Shown in pieces: positions 28,448 through 36,146 of a stretch of 64,000 nucleotides of DNA. Location: positions 992,001 through 1,056,000 of the forward strand of contig OY762707.1 in the NCBI GenBank assembly GCA_963666295.1, in the 5' to 3' direction. The notes under the pieces are model-generated. The model was not told where the DNA came from, did no database searches, and was given only the letters and a program-made list of their open reading frames with translations. Each line of letters begins with the position of its first letter. Position 1 is the first letter of the stretch. Both the position numbers and the translations under genes were made by a program. This stretch comes from QZKY01 sp963666295. GTDB lineage: Bacteria; Pseudomonadota; Gammaproteobacteria; Burkholderiales; Burkholderiaceae_D.

Positions 28448-28867
28448 CTACTTTTGCAACGAATCGCGTATCTCGCGCAACAGCAAGATATCCTCCGGCG
28501 TTGCTGCCGGTTCCGGCTCGGGTGCAGGTTCCACGCGTTTGACCTTGTTGATTGCTTTCACCACCATGAATATTGAAAAGGCCACGATGATGAAGTTGAT
28601 CACAACCATGATGAAACTCCCGATGGCAATCACCGCCCCTGCTTTTTTAGCCTCCGCCAGAATCAGGTGTGTTCCCTGGTTATTCAATGGAATGTAGTAG
28701 TTTGAAAAATCCAGCCCGCCTATCAGTTTCCCTGCCATTGGCATGATCACGTCATTCACCAATGATTTAACGATGCCACCAAATGCCGTACCGATAACCA
28801 CCGCCACGGCCAGATCAATCACATTACCTTTAACGGCAAATTCCTTGAATTCCTTGAAAATGGACAC
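28448..28867 (-). CDS. mscL: Large-conductance mechanosensitive channel MscL
   Basis: A 139-residue channel that opens under membrane tension and protects from hypo-osmotic shock. The N-terminal helix FKEFAVKGNVIDLAVAVVIG and the second membrane helix are typical. The start is GTG at 28867 behind an excellent AAAGGAGG site; an ATG 45 codons upstream gives a spurious leader. The acidic C-terminal helix EDILLLREIRDSL matches the cytoplasmic bundle. Confidence 0.95.
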   Translation of the reverse strand: MSIFKEFKEFAVKGNVIDLAVAVVIGTAFGGIVKSLVNDVIMPMAGKLIGGLDFSNYYIPLNNQGTHLILAEAKKAGAVIAIGSFIMVVINFIIVAFSIFMVVKAINKVKRVEPAPEPEPAATPEDILLLREIRDSLQK

Positions 28868-29179
28868 AATTGCCTCCTTTGACCTTGTTAAACCGCGAAC
28901 GCAACAGTAACCGCTAGCAGCCTTCTGCTGGATGTGCCTGCATTTTGCCTTTATCCATGAAGATTTCATGTTGCGGATAGTCAAGAATCTTTCTTTTCTC
29001 AATCATCCATTCAAAGAAAATGGCAATGATTGCGCCTATTCCTGCTGTCCGCCGCAAAACTTACGTGCAGGTTCCTTGAAATTTGGGTAAGCGCTTCTCT
29101 ATAATGAAACGTTAACCCAATTTACGCTTACAGGCGCTTTTAAAAACAAGAGCGCCCTTGTCTTTAAGGAACAACAACC
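28868..29179. other. Intergenic region between divergent mscL and sspA
   Basis: These 312 bases hold no supportable gene. They contain the mscL ribosome-binding site at the left and a probable sigma-70 promoter for sspA near the right end. Confidence 0.6.
29076..29105 (+). promoter_or_regulatory. Probable sigma-70 promoter of sspA-sspB
   Basis: TTGAAA at 29076-29081 and TATAAT at 29100-29105 are separated by 18 bases. Transcription would begin about 65-70 bases before the sspA start codon. Confidence 0.55.
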
Positions 29180-29791
29180 ATGATGGTTCTTTACTCGGGC
29201 ACTACCTGTCCATTTTCACAGCGCTGCCGTTTTGTCCTGTTTGAAAAAGGGATGGATTTTGAAATCCGCGACATCGACCTGTTCAACAAGCCGGAAGATA
29301 TTTCGGTCATGAATCCTTACGGGCAAGTACCGATTCTGCTCGAGCGCGATCTTGTTCTGTACGAATCAAACATCATCAATGAATATATTGACGAGCGCTT
29401 CCCGCATCCGCAACTGATGCCAGCCGACCCGATGATGCGCGCGCGCACCCGCCTGCTGCTATTCAACTTCGAGAAAGAACTTTTCATCCACGTTCATACG
29501 CTTGAAAATCTGCGCGGCAAGGTTTCCGATAAAGTCATGGACAATGCCAAAGATGAGATTCGTGACCGCCTGACCATGCTCGTTCCGCTTCTGGAGCGCA
29601 ACAAATATTTCCTGGGCGATGACTTTTCTATGTTGGATGTCGCCATCGCTCCCCTGCTGTGGCGTCTGGATTACTATGGCATCGAACTTTCAAAAACGGC
29701 GGCGCCACTGATGAAATATGCCGAGCGTATTTTCTCCCGTCCGGCATACATTGAAGCCTTGACGCCACCTGAAAAAATCATGCGTCGCTAA
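29180..29791 (+). CDS. sspA: Stringent starvation protein A (GST-fold RNA polymerase-associated protein)
   Basis: A 203-residue glutathione-S-transferase-fold protein. The start MMVLYSGTTCPFSQRCRFVL resembles a thioredoxin-like GST N-domain, and the NPYGQVPILLERD stretch is typical of SspA. SspA binds RNA polymerase and alters transcription during starvation. The neighbouring sspB confirms the assignment. Confidence 0.93.
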   Translation: MMVLYSGTTCPFSQRCRFVLFEKGMDFEIRDIDLFNKPEDISVMNPYGQVPILLERDLVLYESNIINEYIDERFPHPQLMPADPMMRARTRLLLFNFEKELFIHVHTLENLRGKVSDKVMDNAKDEIRDRLTMLVPLLERNKYFLGDDFSMLDVAIAPLLWRLDYYGIELSKTAAPLMKYAERIFSRPAYIEALTPPEKIMRR

Positions 29792-29794
29792 GGT

Positions 29795-30280
29795 ATGGAA
29801 AACAATTCGCCCCCTGAAACCAAGCCTTATTTTATGCGTGCCATTCATGAGTGGTGCACGGATCACGGTTTTACGCCCTATCTTGCCGTTATGGTGAACG
29901 GGCGTGTGAACGTGCCAATGCAATATGTGCATAACAATCAGATCATTCTGAACGTCAGTCATGTATCCACGCAGGGCTTGAAAATGGGTAACGATGCGAT
30001 CACCTTCAAGGCGCGTTTTAACGGTGTTCCGCGCGATATTTATGTTCCGATTGAAAACGTCATTGCGATTTACGCGCGAGAAAATGGTGAAGGCATGGTG
30101 TTTGAGGCAGTTAATTCCGAAGAAAAAAAACCTGCTCTGCCGGTACACAAACAACCTGAATTACGCTCAGTACCCAAAAGAACCGTTCATGAATCAGCCG
30201 ACAATAGCGATAATACCCCAGACGATTCGCCGCCTACCCCACCAAAAAGCAGAAAGCCTATCCTAACTCGCATTAAATAG
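29795..30280 (+). CDS. sspB: ClpXP protease specificity-enhancing factor SspB
   Basis: A 161-residue adaptor that delivers ssrA-tagged proteins to ClpXP. The N-terminal domain (KPYFMRAIHEWCTDHGFTPY through IYARENGEGMVFE) is the SspB fold. A disordered, acidic and proline-rich linker follows and ends in the basic tail KSRKPILTRIK, which in the family docks on ClpX. It is three bases after sspA. Confidence 0.94.
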   Translation: MENNSPPETKPYFMRAIHEWCTDHGFTPYLAVMVNGRVNVPMQYVHNNQIILNVSHVSTQGLKMGNDAITFKARFNGVPRDIYVPIENVIAIYARENGEGMVFEAVNSEEKKPALPVHKQPELRSVPKRTVHESADNSDNTPDDSPPTPPKSRKPILTRIK

Positions 30281-30305
30281 GGTAGAATACGACCGCTTTA
30301 CAGGC

Positions 30306-30381
30306 GCCGGCTTAGCTCATCTGGTAGAGCACCTGACTTGTAATCAGGGGGTGGCGGGTTCAAGTCCTGCAGCCGGCACCA
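30306..30381 (+). tRNA. tRNA-Thr (anticodon TGT)
   Basis: A 76-base cloverleaf with acceptor arms GCCGGCT and AGCCGGC, anticodon loop in CTGACTTGTAATCAG and the T-arm GGCGGGTTCAAGTCCTGC. The terminal CCA is encoded. Anticodon TGT reads ACA threonine codons. Confidence 0.97.
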
Positions 30382-30390
30382 AAAATTTCT

Positions 30391-30425
30391 AAAGGTTCAG
30401 GCTGTGTCCTGAACCTTTTTCTTTT
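30391..30425. terminator. Rho-independent terminator
   Basis: A perfect 11-base-pair stem (AAAGGTTCAGG with CCTGAACCTTT, six-base loop) followed by TTTTTCTTTTT, just after tRNA-Thr. An A-rich run on the other side means it may also stop transcription of ubiX from the right. Confidence 0.9.
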
Positions 30426-30434
30426 TAGGCACGG

Positions 30435-31067
30435 CTATTCTTTGCGCAATCCCGCCCAACGCGGCACACAACCACGCCCCACACCAAGTAGTTCCAGCGC
30501 ATGTCCGACTGTATGCGCGACCATTTCATTCAGGGTTTCAGGACGTTGATAAAACGCTGGCACAGGCGGAAAAACGATGGCGCCCGCCTCTGTCACTGAC
30601 ACCATATTTCGCAGATGAATCAGACTGAGCGGCGCTTCGCGCACCATCAGAATCAATTTGCGCCGCTCCTTGAGCATCACATCCGCAGCGCGGGTAATCA
30701 GATTGTCGGCAAAACCATGGGAAACCGACGCCAACGTCTTCATTGAGCAAGGCACCACAATCATGCCTGCCGCACCAAATGAGCCACTTGCAATCTGTGC
30801 ACCAATGTCATTCACGTCATGCAACACCGCTGCCAAGCCGGTCAGGTTCTGGCGTGTCATACCCAGTTCATGCTGCAAGTTCAACTCGCCCGCATCCGAT
30901 ACGACCAGATGCGTTTCGACTTCCGACACCTCGCTGAGTGCCTCCAGCAGGCGCAAACCGAGCACCGCGCCGGATGCGCCGGTCATCGCCACGATCAAGC
31001 GTGTCGCTGTCGGTACACTCTGACGATTTCTGCCTGACAACATGAATCCTTTCTCGTGATTACGCAT
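30435..31067 (-). CDS. ubiX: Flavin prenyltransferase UbiX
   Basis: Makes prenylated FMN, the cofactor of UbiD decarboxylase in ubiquinone synthesis. The flavodoxin-like protein has the VAMTGASGAVLGLRLLEAL N-terminal motif, GSFGAAGMIVVPCSMKTLA and REAPLSLIHLRNM, all typical of UbiX/Pad1. It has 210 residues as called; an inner start eight codons later is also possible. Confidence 0.93.
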   Translation of the reverse strand: MRNHEKGFMLSGRNRQSVPTATRLIVAMTGASGAVLGLRLLEALSEVSEVETHLVVSDAGELNLQHELGMTRQNLTGLAAVLHDVNDIGAQIASGSFGAAGMIVVPCSMKTLASVSHGFADNLITRAADVMLKERRKLILMVREAPLSLIHLRNMVSVTEAGAIVFPPVPAFYQRPETLNEMVAHTVGHALELLGVGRGCVPRWAGLRKE

Positions 31068-31179
31068 TCAAGTTACAAGCATGCCCCAATTCCTGCGAAG
31101 AAGGAAGTCTTACGAAAAATGTGACCATCTGTGTGAAAATACGCAGTGATTTTTAAAATCCAACACCCGACTCTGCCTG

Positions 31180-32088
31180 ATGAGCAAAAAGCTGAAACGC
31201 GCTTCCCCACCGCATCACAACGGTATCAGCCCAAGCTGTGTGATATTGCCTACCGGTTCGTGGGCAACCATCGCCGATTTTCTCGCGCACCGCTTTCCGC
31301 ACATCAACCGTCAAACATGGCGGGATCGCATGGCATCCGGGATGGTTATCAGCGAAGACGGAACGCACATTCTGCCAGAGCAAGCGTATCAGGCTCTCCG
31401 CAAGATCTATTACTACCGCAGCCTGGAAGCCGAAGCGCCGATTCCGTTTGAAGAAACGGTCCTTTATCAGGACGAACATATCGTCGTCGCAGACAAACCA
31501 CATTTTCTGCCTGTCACGCCTAGCGGGCGTTATTTGCAGGAAACGCTTCTGGTCCGGCTCAAACGCAAATTGGGCATTGAGACGCTCGCACCGGCGCATC
31601 GGATTGACCGCGAAACAGCCGGGCTGGTGCTGTTTACCATACAGCCGCACACACGCGGACGCTATCAGTCTCTGTTCCAGAGTCGCGCCGTCAGTAAACA
31701 GTATCAGGCACTGGCACCTTTGCGCGAAGATTTGGCGCTCCCAATGACCTATTACAGCCGGCTCGTTGAAAGCCCTGCCTTCATGCAAATGCAGGAAGCG
31801 GAAGGCGAAACGAATGCGGAAACGGAAATCACGCTACTGGAATCACACAAAAACCTAGCGCGCTACCAACTGCGCCCGCTAACCGGACGCAAGCACCAAT
31901 TGCGCGCTCATATGGCCGCCCTCGGCATCCCTATTGCCAACGATCAGATTTATCCTGTCTTGCAGCCTGAAGAGACAAATCCCGATTACAGCCGCCCCTT
32001 AAAGCTACTTGCCGAATCGCTGTCCCTGATCGACCCGATGACCGGCAAACATCACCATTTCAATAGTCAGCGAACTTTACAGCCATGA
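31180..32088 (+). CDS. RluA-family 23S/tRNA pseudouridine synthase
   Basis: A 302-residue pseudouridine synthase. The catalytic aspartate lies in the HRIDRETAGLVLF motif, and LRPLTGRKHQLRAHMAALG is the C-terminal signature. There is an S4-like region before residue 60. The target uridine cannot be told from sequence. It overlaps the next gene by four bases. Confidence 0.88.
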   Translation: MSKKLKRASPPHHNGISPSCVILPTGSWATIADFLAHRFPHINRQTWRDRMASGMVISEDGTHILPEQAYQALRKIYYYRSLEAEAPIPFEETVLYQDEHIVVADKPHFLPVTPSGRYLQETLLVRLKRKLGIETLAPAHRIDRETAGLVLFTIQPHTRGRYQSLFQSRAVSKQYQALAPLREDLALPMTYYSRLVESPAFMQMQEAEGETNAETEITLLESHKNLARYQLRPLTGRKHQLRAHMAALGIPIANDQIYPVLQPEETNPDYSRPLKLLAESLSLIDPMTGKHHHFNSQRTLQP

Positions 32089-32846
32089 CCACGCCGCCCC
32101 TGCATGACTCAAACAAGCTTCCACCCGCCACAATCTCGGAAGATGAAGGGGTGCGCTATCTGCACTTGGGTACCAGTTGGATTCAAGGGGCGATGCGATT
32201 AAGCAAACCGAATGCCATTGAACTGGAATACGTGCAAAACATGATGGCATGGCTGCTCTTCGTCGATCAACCCGCGCATATCGCGCAACTTGGTCTGGGT
32301 TGCGGCGCGCTTAGCAAGTTCTCGTACCACCATTTTCCTGATACGCACATCACTGCCGTCGAATTGAATCCCGCCGTTATCGAGACGGCACGCACACATT
32401 TTCTGCTGCCGTCCAACAATGGGCGTTTCAATGTACTGCAAATGGATGCCCAGGACTTCGTGCATAACACGGCCAACCATGGCACGCTGGACGTGCTGCA
32501 AATCGATTTATACGATGAAAACGCAGACGGTCCCGTGTTCGACTCGCCTGAGTTCTATCAAGCCTGTGCTGACTGCCTGTCAGATACTGGCATTATGACC
32601 ACCAACCTGTTTGGCAATTTCGGTTGCCATGAAAAAAATATCGACGCGATTCAGGAAGCCTTCGATGCCACGGCCTGGCTTCCCCCTGTTGACGATGAAA
32701 ACATGATCGCGATTGCATTCAAGCAAGCGCCCAGCATTGATTTTGGCGACCTGTTCCGGCGCGCCGCATACATCCGAAAAACAACCGGCCTGTACGCCAA
32801 AAGCTGGGTCATCGGGTTACAGAACTGGATGCGTGAACAGACTTGA
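32085..32846 (+). CDS. SpeE-like spermidine synthase-fold protein
   Basis: A 253-residue Rossmann methyltransferase-fold protein of the spermine/spermidine synthase family. The nucleotide-binding motif is GLGCGALSKFSYHHF, followed by the acidic residue in TAVELNP and the MDAQDFV stretch. It lacks the full N-terminal beta domain of true spermidine synthases, so aminopropyl transfer is not assured. Likely cotranscribed with the pseudouridine synthase. Confidence 0.8.
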   Translation: MTTPPLHDSNKLPPATISEDEGVRYLHLGTSWIQGAMRLSKPNAIELEYVQNMMAWLLFVDQPAHIAQLGLGCGALSKFSYHHFPDTHITAVELNPAVIETARTHFLLPSNNGRFNVLQMDAQDFVHNTANHGTLDVLQIDLYDENADGPVFDSPEFYQACADCLSDTGIMTTNLFGNFGCHEKNIDAIQEAFDATAWLPPVDDENMIAIAFKQAPSIDFGDLFRRAAYIRKTTGLYAKSWVIGLQNWMREQT

Positions 32847-32853
32847 ACGTACA

Positions 32854-32884
32854 AAAAAACCGGAGTTTTCGCTCCGGTTTTTAT
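32854..32884. terminator. Rho-independent terminator after the SpeE-like gene
   Basis: An eight-base-pair stem (AACCGGAG with CTCCGGTT, loop TTTTCG) flanked by A- and T-runs. It marks the last backbone gene before the accessory region. The stop codon of the opposite-strand gene at 32881 falls in its T-run. Confidence 0.88.
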
Positions 32885-33165
32885 GCGCCAAGAAAATTGG
32901 TGCGTGGGCTTTCCCCTTGCGGTTCAATCGAATCCGCGTAAAAGCTTTCGGTTTCGTTCGAGAAAAACTCGCATTTGATATGGTAATGGCGCCTTACCTT
33001 ATTTAGCTTGCCCCAACGATCCTTGTAATAAATGAAGTTTTTCGTCCGCTTGAGGATCGTAATCATGTTGCTTGTCACATAACCACAACCGCCGTAGACA
33101 ATATCACCGCTATAGATTACGCCCTCTTTAAATCTGAATGTCGTGTTCGTCAGACTATATTCCAT
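32881..33165 (-). CDS. Hypothetical protein
   Basis: A 94-residue protein of unknown function starting MEYSLTNTTFRFKEGVIYSG. The ATG at 33165 is preferred to one 15 codons upstream because AAGGGG lies at good spacing before it. It is rich in Lys, Tyr and Phe with no membrane helix, signal peptide or recognised motif. It lies at the edge of the accessory region and shares the terminator of the convergent SpeE-like gene. Confidence 0.5.
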   Translation of the reverse strand: MEYSLTNTTFRFKEGVIYSGDIVYGGCGYVTSNMITILKRTKNFIYYKDRWGKLNKVRRHYHIKCEFFSNETESFYADSIEPQGESPRTNFLGA

Positions 33166-33302
33166 CGATTCACCCCTTGATTGCTTGCACTCGAATTTGC
33201 CCCCTGCCACAGTATAGCGGCTTAAGCCTGTGCCTGAAATATGTATCCCACAACAAGCCCATTTATGCGAACTTTTTCATCCGCTCTGCCTGCCCAGATC
33301 AC

Positions 33303-33410
33303 TTAGCGCGCCCACCATAGGTGCAAGGTACTGGGGTCGCCATGACGAATCGACTTTTCGCGTGCAGCTGCTGCATTAATGGTGTCGAGCGATTTCCAGG
33401 CTAGAAAGCG
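33303..33410 (-). pseudogene. Remnant of a DUF1156-type DNA methylase N-terminus
   Basis: About 35 codons read LDTINAAAAREKSIRHGDPS then TLHLWWAR before a stop. This matches the N-terminal signature of DUF1156 DNA methylases, where the family normally continues WWARRPLA. Here the sequence diverges immediately after WWAR, so only a stub is left. The upstream part of the same frame runs out of frame through the neighbouring fragment. Such methylases often belong to phage-defence or modification loci. Family recognition is from memory. Confidence 0.6.
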
Positions 33411-33414
33411 AAGG

Positions 33415-33666
33415 TCATTTTTTGGATAATAAAAAAAGGCGGGCCAAAAGTAGGCTGTTGGCGCTGACAGAAAAACCAGTAGCTGCGTCGCTGTATGTTT
33501 CAATAACTCTGTATTGAGTTTGAAAATTAATCGCTTGAAGTGGTGTGAGTCCAGCATCCAATAATTTTGATGCTTCTGGCACATCTTGCGCCAAATCCGC
33601 ATATGCTGCCAATGCAAGCTCGGCCTGCTGAAACTGCTTAAGGATTGCACCCATCACTTTCTCCAA
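33415..33666 (-). pseudogene. Truncated N-terminus resembling lipase/RTX-type exported proteins
   Basis: Eighty-three codons beginning MEKVMGAILKQFQQAELALA, with later AGLTPLQAINFQTQYRVIE and YSDAATGFSVS. This resembles the N-terminal region of large lipase-like or calcium-binding secreted proteins in Burkholderiales, which continue for hundreds of residues. The frame ends abruptly at a poly-A/T stretch next to the methylase stub. Most likely two broken genes joined by a deletion. The family match is tentative. Confidence 0.4.
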
Positions 33667-33670
33667 TCAT

Positions 33671-34126
33671 TTAATCTTGTTTTTTAAATATTGATCGCCA
33701 TAGATCTGTTTGCGCTAAATCTTTTGGACAGCGTTTAGCTGAGTCCGGACCAAGGCGTGGCAATACGTCCCCGCCATGGCGTGCATAAGATGTAAGAGTC
33801 CCAAGTAGCTTTCCATCGGATTGCCGAACGACTGAAAATACGTCTTTACGCAAACTTGGAGAGCCTCTTCTGAGATATTGCGATTCCCACATGGATTCAT
33901 AACCGTTACCAGACACCTTAATTACATTTTCAGATCTGTTTACGGTATTAAAAAAATTGGGGTTACCATATCTACTGAACATTTCTTTCGGCAGTTTCAC
34001 CTGCTCGTAAATTTTTATTCCGCCATCCTTCTTGCACAGCTTTTCCATTTCCATATCAGTAAAGAACTTGCATCCTGCAAGCACAGAAAGACATATAAGA
34101 AGGCTTATACGAATCAGCGTTTTCAT
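33671..34126 (-). CDS. Small predicted lipoprotein
   Basis: A 151-residue protein with a lipoprotein signal peptide (MKTLIRISLLICLSVLAGC, Cys19). The mature part is charged and has three more cysteines or so but no recognised domain. The start at 34126 has AAGGAA nine bases upstream. It ends four bases before the lipase-like fragment and could once have been its immunity or secretion partner, but this is speculation. Confidence 0.6.
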   Translation of the reverse strand: MKTLIRISLLICLSVLAGCKFFTDMEMEKLCKKDGGIKIYEQVKLPKEMFSRYGNPNFFNTVNRSENVIKVSGNGYESMWESQYLRRGSPSLRKDVFSVVRQSDGKLLGTLTSYARHGGDVLPRLGPDSAKRCPKDLAQTDLWRSIFKKQD

Positions 34127-34428
34127 GAGTGACATTTCCTTTGTTTGAGTCTGCAAATTATTTGCATCATCTTAAGAGCAGGAAATACGCCCATCAATGT
34201 TTCATCGAAACTTCCCTGATGGCTTATTTGCTCATCAGTTAACTCTCTGTTTGATGGGAAAAGTGTGTTTGTTTTTGCCCGGTGTAGGCTTGAAGGGTGC
34301 AGGTGCCGATTTACGATTGACATAATGGAATGCCCAAGCCTGCCTATTTGTGTGGCAACGCTAATAATCTGGCGTAGCGTACATAAGTGAAATGCCGACT
34401 TTATTGAATAGCGCTGCCTGGGTCGCAA
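34123..34428 (-). CDS. Doubtful hypothetical ORF
   Basis: An open frame of 101 codons with no recognised motif. Its only support is that its stop overlaps the lipoprotein start as ATGA, suggesting coupling. Its second half has a more protein-like composition than its first. It may be a remnant or spurious. Confidence 0.2.
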   Translation of the reverse strand: MRPRQRYSIKSAFHLCTLRQIISVATQIGRLGHSIMSIVNRHLHPSSLHRAKTNTLFPSNRELTDEQISHQGSFDETLMGVFPALKMMQIICRLKQRKCHS

Positions 34429-34457
34429 ATTAAAGGGTAATCCCCCCGCCCAATAAG

Positions 34458-34831
34458 TGAGATCGGAAGTAGAATTTTCCAGTTAGGAGGTTCTACATGA
34501 AGAAGTCGAGATTTACAGACAGCCAGATCATGGCGATATTGAAGCAGGCGGAGTCAGGAGTGCCGGTTCCGCAGCTTTGCCGGGAGCACGGCATGAGTTC
34601 CGCGTCATTCTATAAATGGCGCGCCAAATACGGCGGGATGGACACATCCATGATTGCCAGGATGAAGGAGCTTGAAGCGGAGAATTCCAGGCTCAAGAAG
34701 ATGTACGCCGAAGAACGGCTCAAGGGCGAGATTCTCAAGGAAGCGATAGAAAAAAAGTGGTAAGGCCATCTCGTCGCAAAGAGATGGCCAAACATGCCGT
34801 AGCGGTCAAAGGCGTGTCCATCCGGCTGGCG
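34458..34831 (+). mobile_element. IS3-family element 1, truncated
   Basis: The 5' part of an IS3-family insertion sequence: complete orfA and the first 25 codons of orfB. It stops where the terminal repeat of a second IS3 element begins at 34832. The left end is not firmly resolved; 34458 (TGAGATCGG) is a guess. The missing right part was not found elsewhere in the window. Confidence 0.8.
34497..34763 (+). CDS. IS3-family transposase OrfA
   Basis: An 88-residue protein with an N-terminal helix-turn-helix (FTDSQIMAILKQAESGVPVP) and a C-terminal leucine-zipper-like helix (ELEAENSRLKKMYAEERLK). OrfA binds the element ends and regulates or fuses to OrfB by frameshifting. A GGAGG site precedes the start. 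With orfB destroyed it cannot support transposition alone. Confidence 0.9.
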   Translation: MKKSRFTDSQIMAILKQAESGVPVPQLCREHGMSSASFYKWRAKYGGMDTSMIARMKELEAENSRLKKMYAEERLKGEILKEAIEKKW

Positions 34832-34834
34832 TGA
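34757..34834 (+). pseudogene. IS3-family OrfB, truncated after 25 codons
   Basis: The frame overlapping the end of orfA reads RRKEMAKHAVAVKGVSIRLA, the standard OrfB N-terminus of this IS type. The stop codon TGA is supplied by the first bases of the adjoining IS3 element. Confidence 0.8.
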
Positions 34835-34848
34835 CCTGCCCCCAGTAA

Positions 34849-35694
34849 CTACTCCACCTGCTTGCTAGTAATGCCCGTGGTTTGGGGGTTAATGTTTTTT
34901 TGCCGGCACACTGATGCGAACTCCAGCGGGGTTTGATAGCCCAAAGAAGAATGTGGCCGCTGCTCATTGTAATCCAGTCGCCATTGGTTGATCAGTAAAC
35001 GGGCTTGCGCCAGATCTTCAAACCAATGTTCATTTAGGCATTCATCACGAAACTTTCCGTTAAAGCTCTCGATATAGCCGTTTTGCATTGGCTTGCCTGG
35101 CTGAATCAGTTTCAGTTCAACACCATTCTGATAAGCCCATTGATCCAATGCCTTGCCGGTGAACTCCGGTCCTTGGTCTGTCCTGATGGCTTTGGGGTAG
35201 CCTCGAAAAGCGGCAATGCCATCAAGTGTTCGAACGACCTGTTCTCCTGAAATGCCATGGGCAACAGGAATGTCCAGACACTCCTTGGTGAAATCATCAA
35301 CGATCGTCAGGCACTTGATTCGCCGACCCGTGCAAAGAGAGTCCATGACAAAGTCCATTGACCACGTATGGTTCGGCAGGTTTGGCAACGTTAGAGACTG
35401 GCGCTCAACCATGATGCCTTTCTTGCGCTTTCTCTGGCGGACAGCCAGTCCTGCTTCACGGTAGAGCCTGTACACCTTCTTGTGGTTGACCTGTGTGCCC
35501 TCGCGGCGCAATAGCTGATGCACACGCCGATAGCCAAAGCGGCGGCGCTCATAGGCAATCTCCTTGATACGTTCTTTGAGCGTTCGTTCTCCTTGAGAAT
35601 ACCGGGACTTGTAACGCATGGTTGTGCGGGATATTCCGACAAGTAAGCAGGCCCTGCGCTGTGATACTGCCGTCTCCGACAGCATCGTGCACAC
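34849..35694 (-). CDS. IS3-family transposase OrfB (DDE integrase core)
   Basis: A 281-residue catalytic subunit with HTH_21 and rve domains. Catalytic acids are visible in WSMDFVMD, TDQGPEFTG and IESFNGKFRDE. The coding frame probably begins upstream and is reached by frameshifting from orfA, as usual in IS3. It ends in GITSKQVE, a tail whose remnants recur at several places in this window. Confidence 0.93.
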   Translation of the reverse strand: MCTMLSETAVSQRRACLLVGISRTTMRYKSRYSQGERTLKERIKEIAYERRRFGYRRVHQLLRREGTQVNHKKVYRLYREAGLAVRQRKRKKGIMVERQSLTLPNLPNHTWSMDFVMDSLCTGRRIKCLTIVDDFTKECLDIPVAHGISGEQVVRTLDGIAAFRGYPKAIRTDQGPEFTGKALDQWAYQNGVELKLIQPGKPMQNGYIESFNGKFRDECLNEHWFEDLAQARLLINQWRLDYNEQRPHSSLGYQTPLEFASVCRQKNINPQTTGITSKQVE

Positions 35695-35717
35695 GGCCTC
35701 GCGCTTGTTACTGACGG

Positions 35718-35981
35718 TCAGTACTTTCGGTTGAGGGCTACCTTGAGGGCTTCGTTATCCAGCATGGATTCGGCCAGCAGTTTCTTGAGCCGGTTGTTCT
35801 CTTCCTCAAGCGCTTTGAGTCGGCGTGCTTCGGATACTTCAAGCCCGCCATATTTTTTGCGCCATGTGTAAAACGTGGCGTCACTGATGCTGTATTTGCG
35901 GCATAGCTCCTTGACCGAAACACCCGCTTCAGCTTCTTTCAAAATAGGAATGATTTGTTCTTCTGTGAATCGCTTCTTCAT
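35718..35981 (-). CDS. IS3-family transposase OrfA
   Basis: An 87-residue protein beginning MKKRFTEEQIIPILKEAEAG, with a helix-turn-helix and a leucine-zipper-like helix (LKALEEENNRLKKLLAESM). The style is that of the IS407 group. The start at 35981 is behind AAAGGA; two in-frame ATGs further upstream are possible. Confidence 0.92.
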   Translation of the reverse strand: MKKRFTEEQIIPILKEAEAGVSVKELCRKYSISDATFYTWRKKYGGLEVSEARRLKALEEENNRLKKLLAESMLDNEALKVALNRKY

Positions 35982-36054
35982 GTTCATCGTCCTTTCTAAC
36001 AATGAACATTACTAGGATCAGTCTGGATTAGAAAGCGGGGAGCAGGTCACCATA

Positions 36055-36146
36055 GACCTGCCCCAAATCACTATTCCACCTGCTTGCTAGCAATGTCTGC
36101 TTCTGGGCTGTCTAAGATGGCAAGGTAAATGACTGCTTTGACCGGT
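36055..36146. repeat. Direct repeat copy 1, left segment
   Basis: Ninety-two bases from GACCTG to ACCGGT that align with 46874-46966. The first part, read on the minus strand, encodes ADIASKQVE-stop, an IS3 OrfB tail. The segment is cut off from the rest of copy 1 (37771-38114) by the IS1182-family element. Confidence 0.65.

Larger units (their letters stand above)
34832..36049 (-). mobile_element. IS3-family element 2, complete
   Basis: A 1218-bp element bounded by imperfect inverted repeats: TGACCTGCCCCCAGTAACTA at 34832 and the reverse complement of AAGCGGGGAGCAGGTCA ending at 36049. It carries orfA and orfB on the minus strand. No target-site duplication is visible (GCG on the left, CCA on the right), which suggests later rearrangement. 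It cuts IS3 element 1. Confidence 0.88.

Noticed and set aside
33409..33425. Seventeen-base exact match to 37916-37932 in the direct repeat (CGAAGGTCATTTTTTGG)
   Set aside because: Similarity does not extend on either side and the stretch is low in complexity, so a third copy of the repeat cannot be claimed.
33303..33650. A single 115-codon gene covering the methylase stub
   Set aside because: Only its last 35 codons resemble a protein family; the rest is out of frame with the neighbouring lipase-like fragment, so it is a remnant, not a gene.
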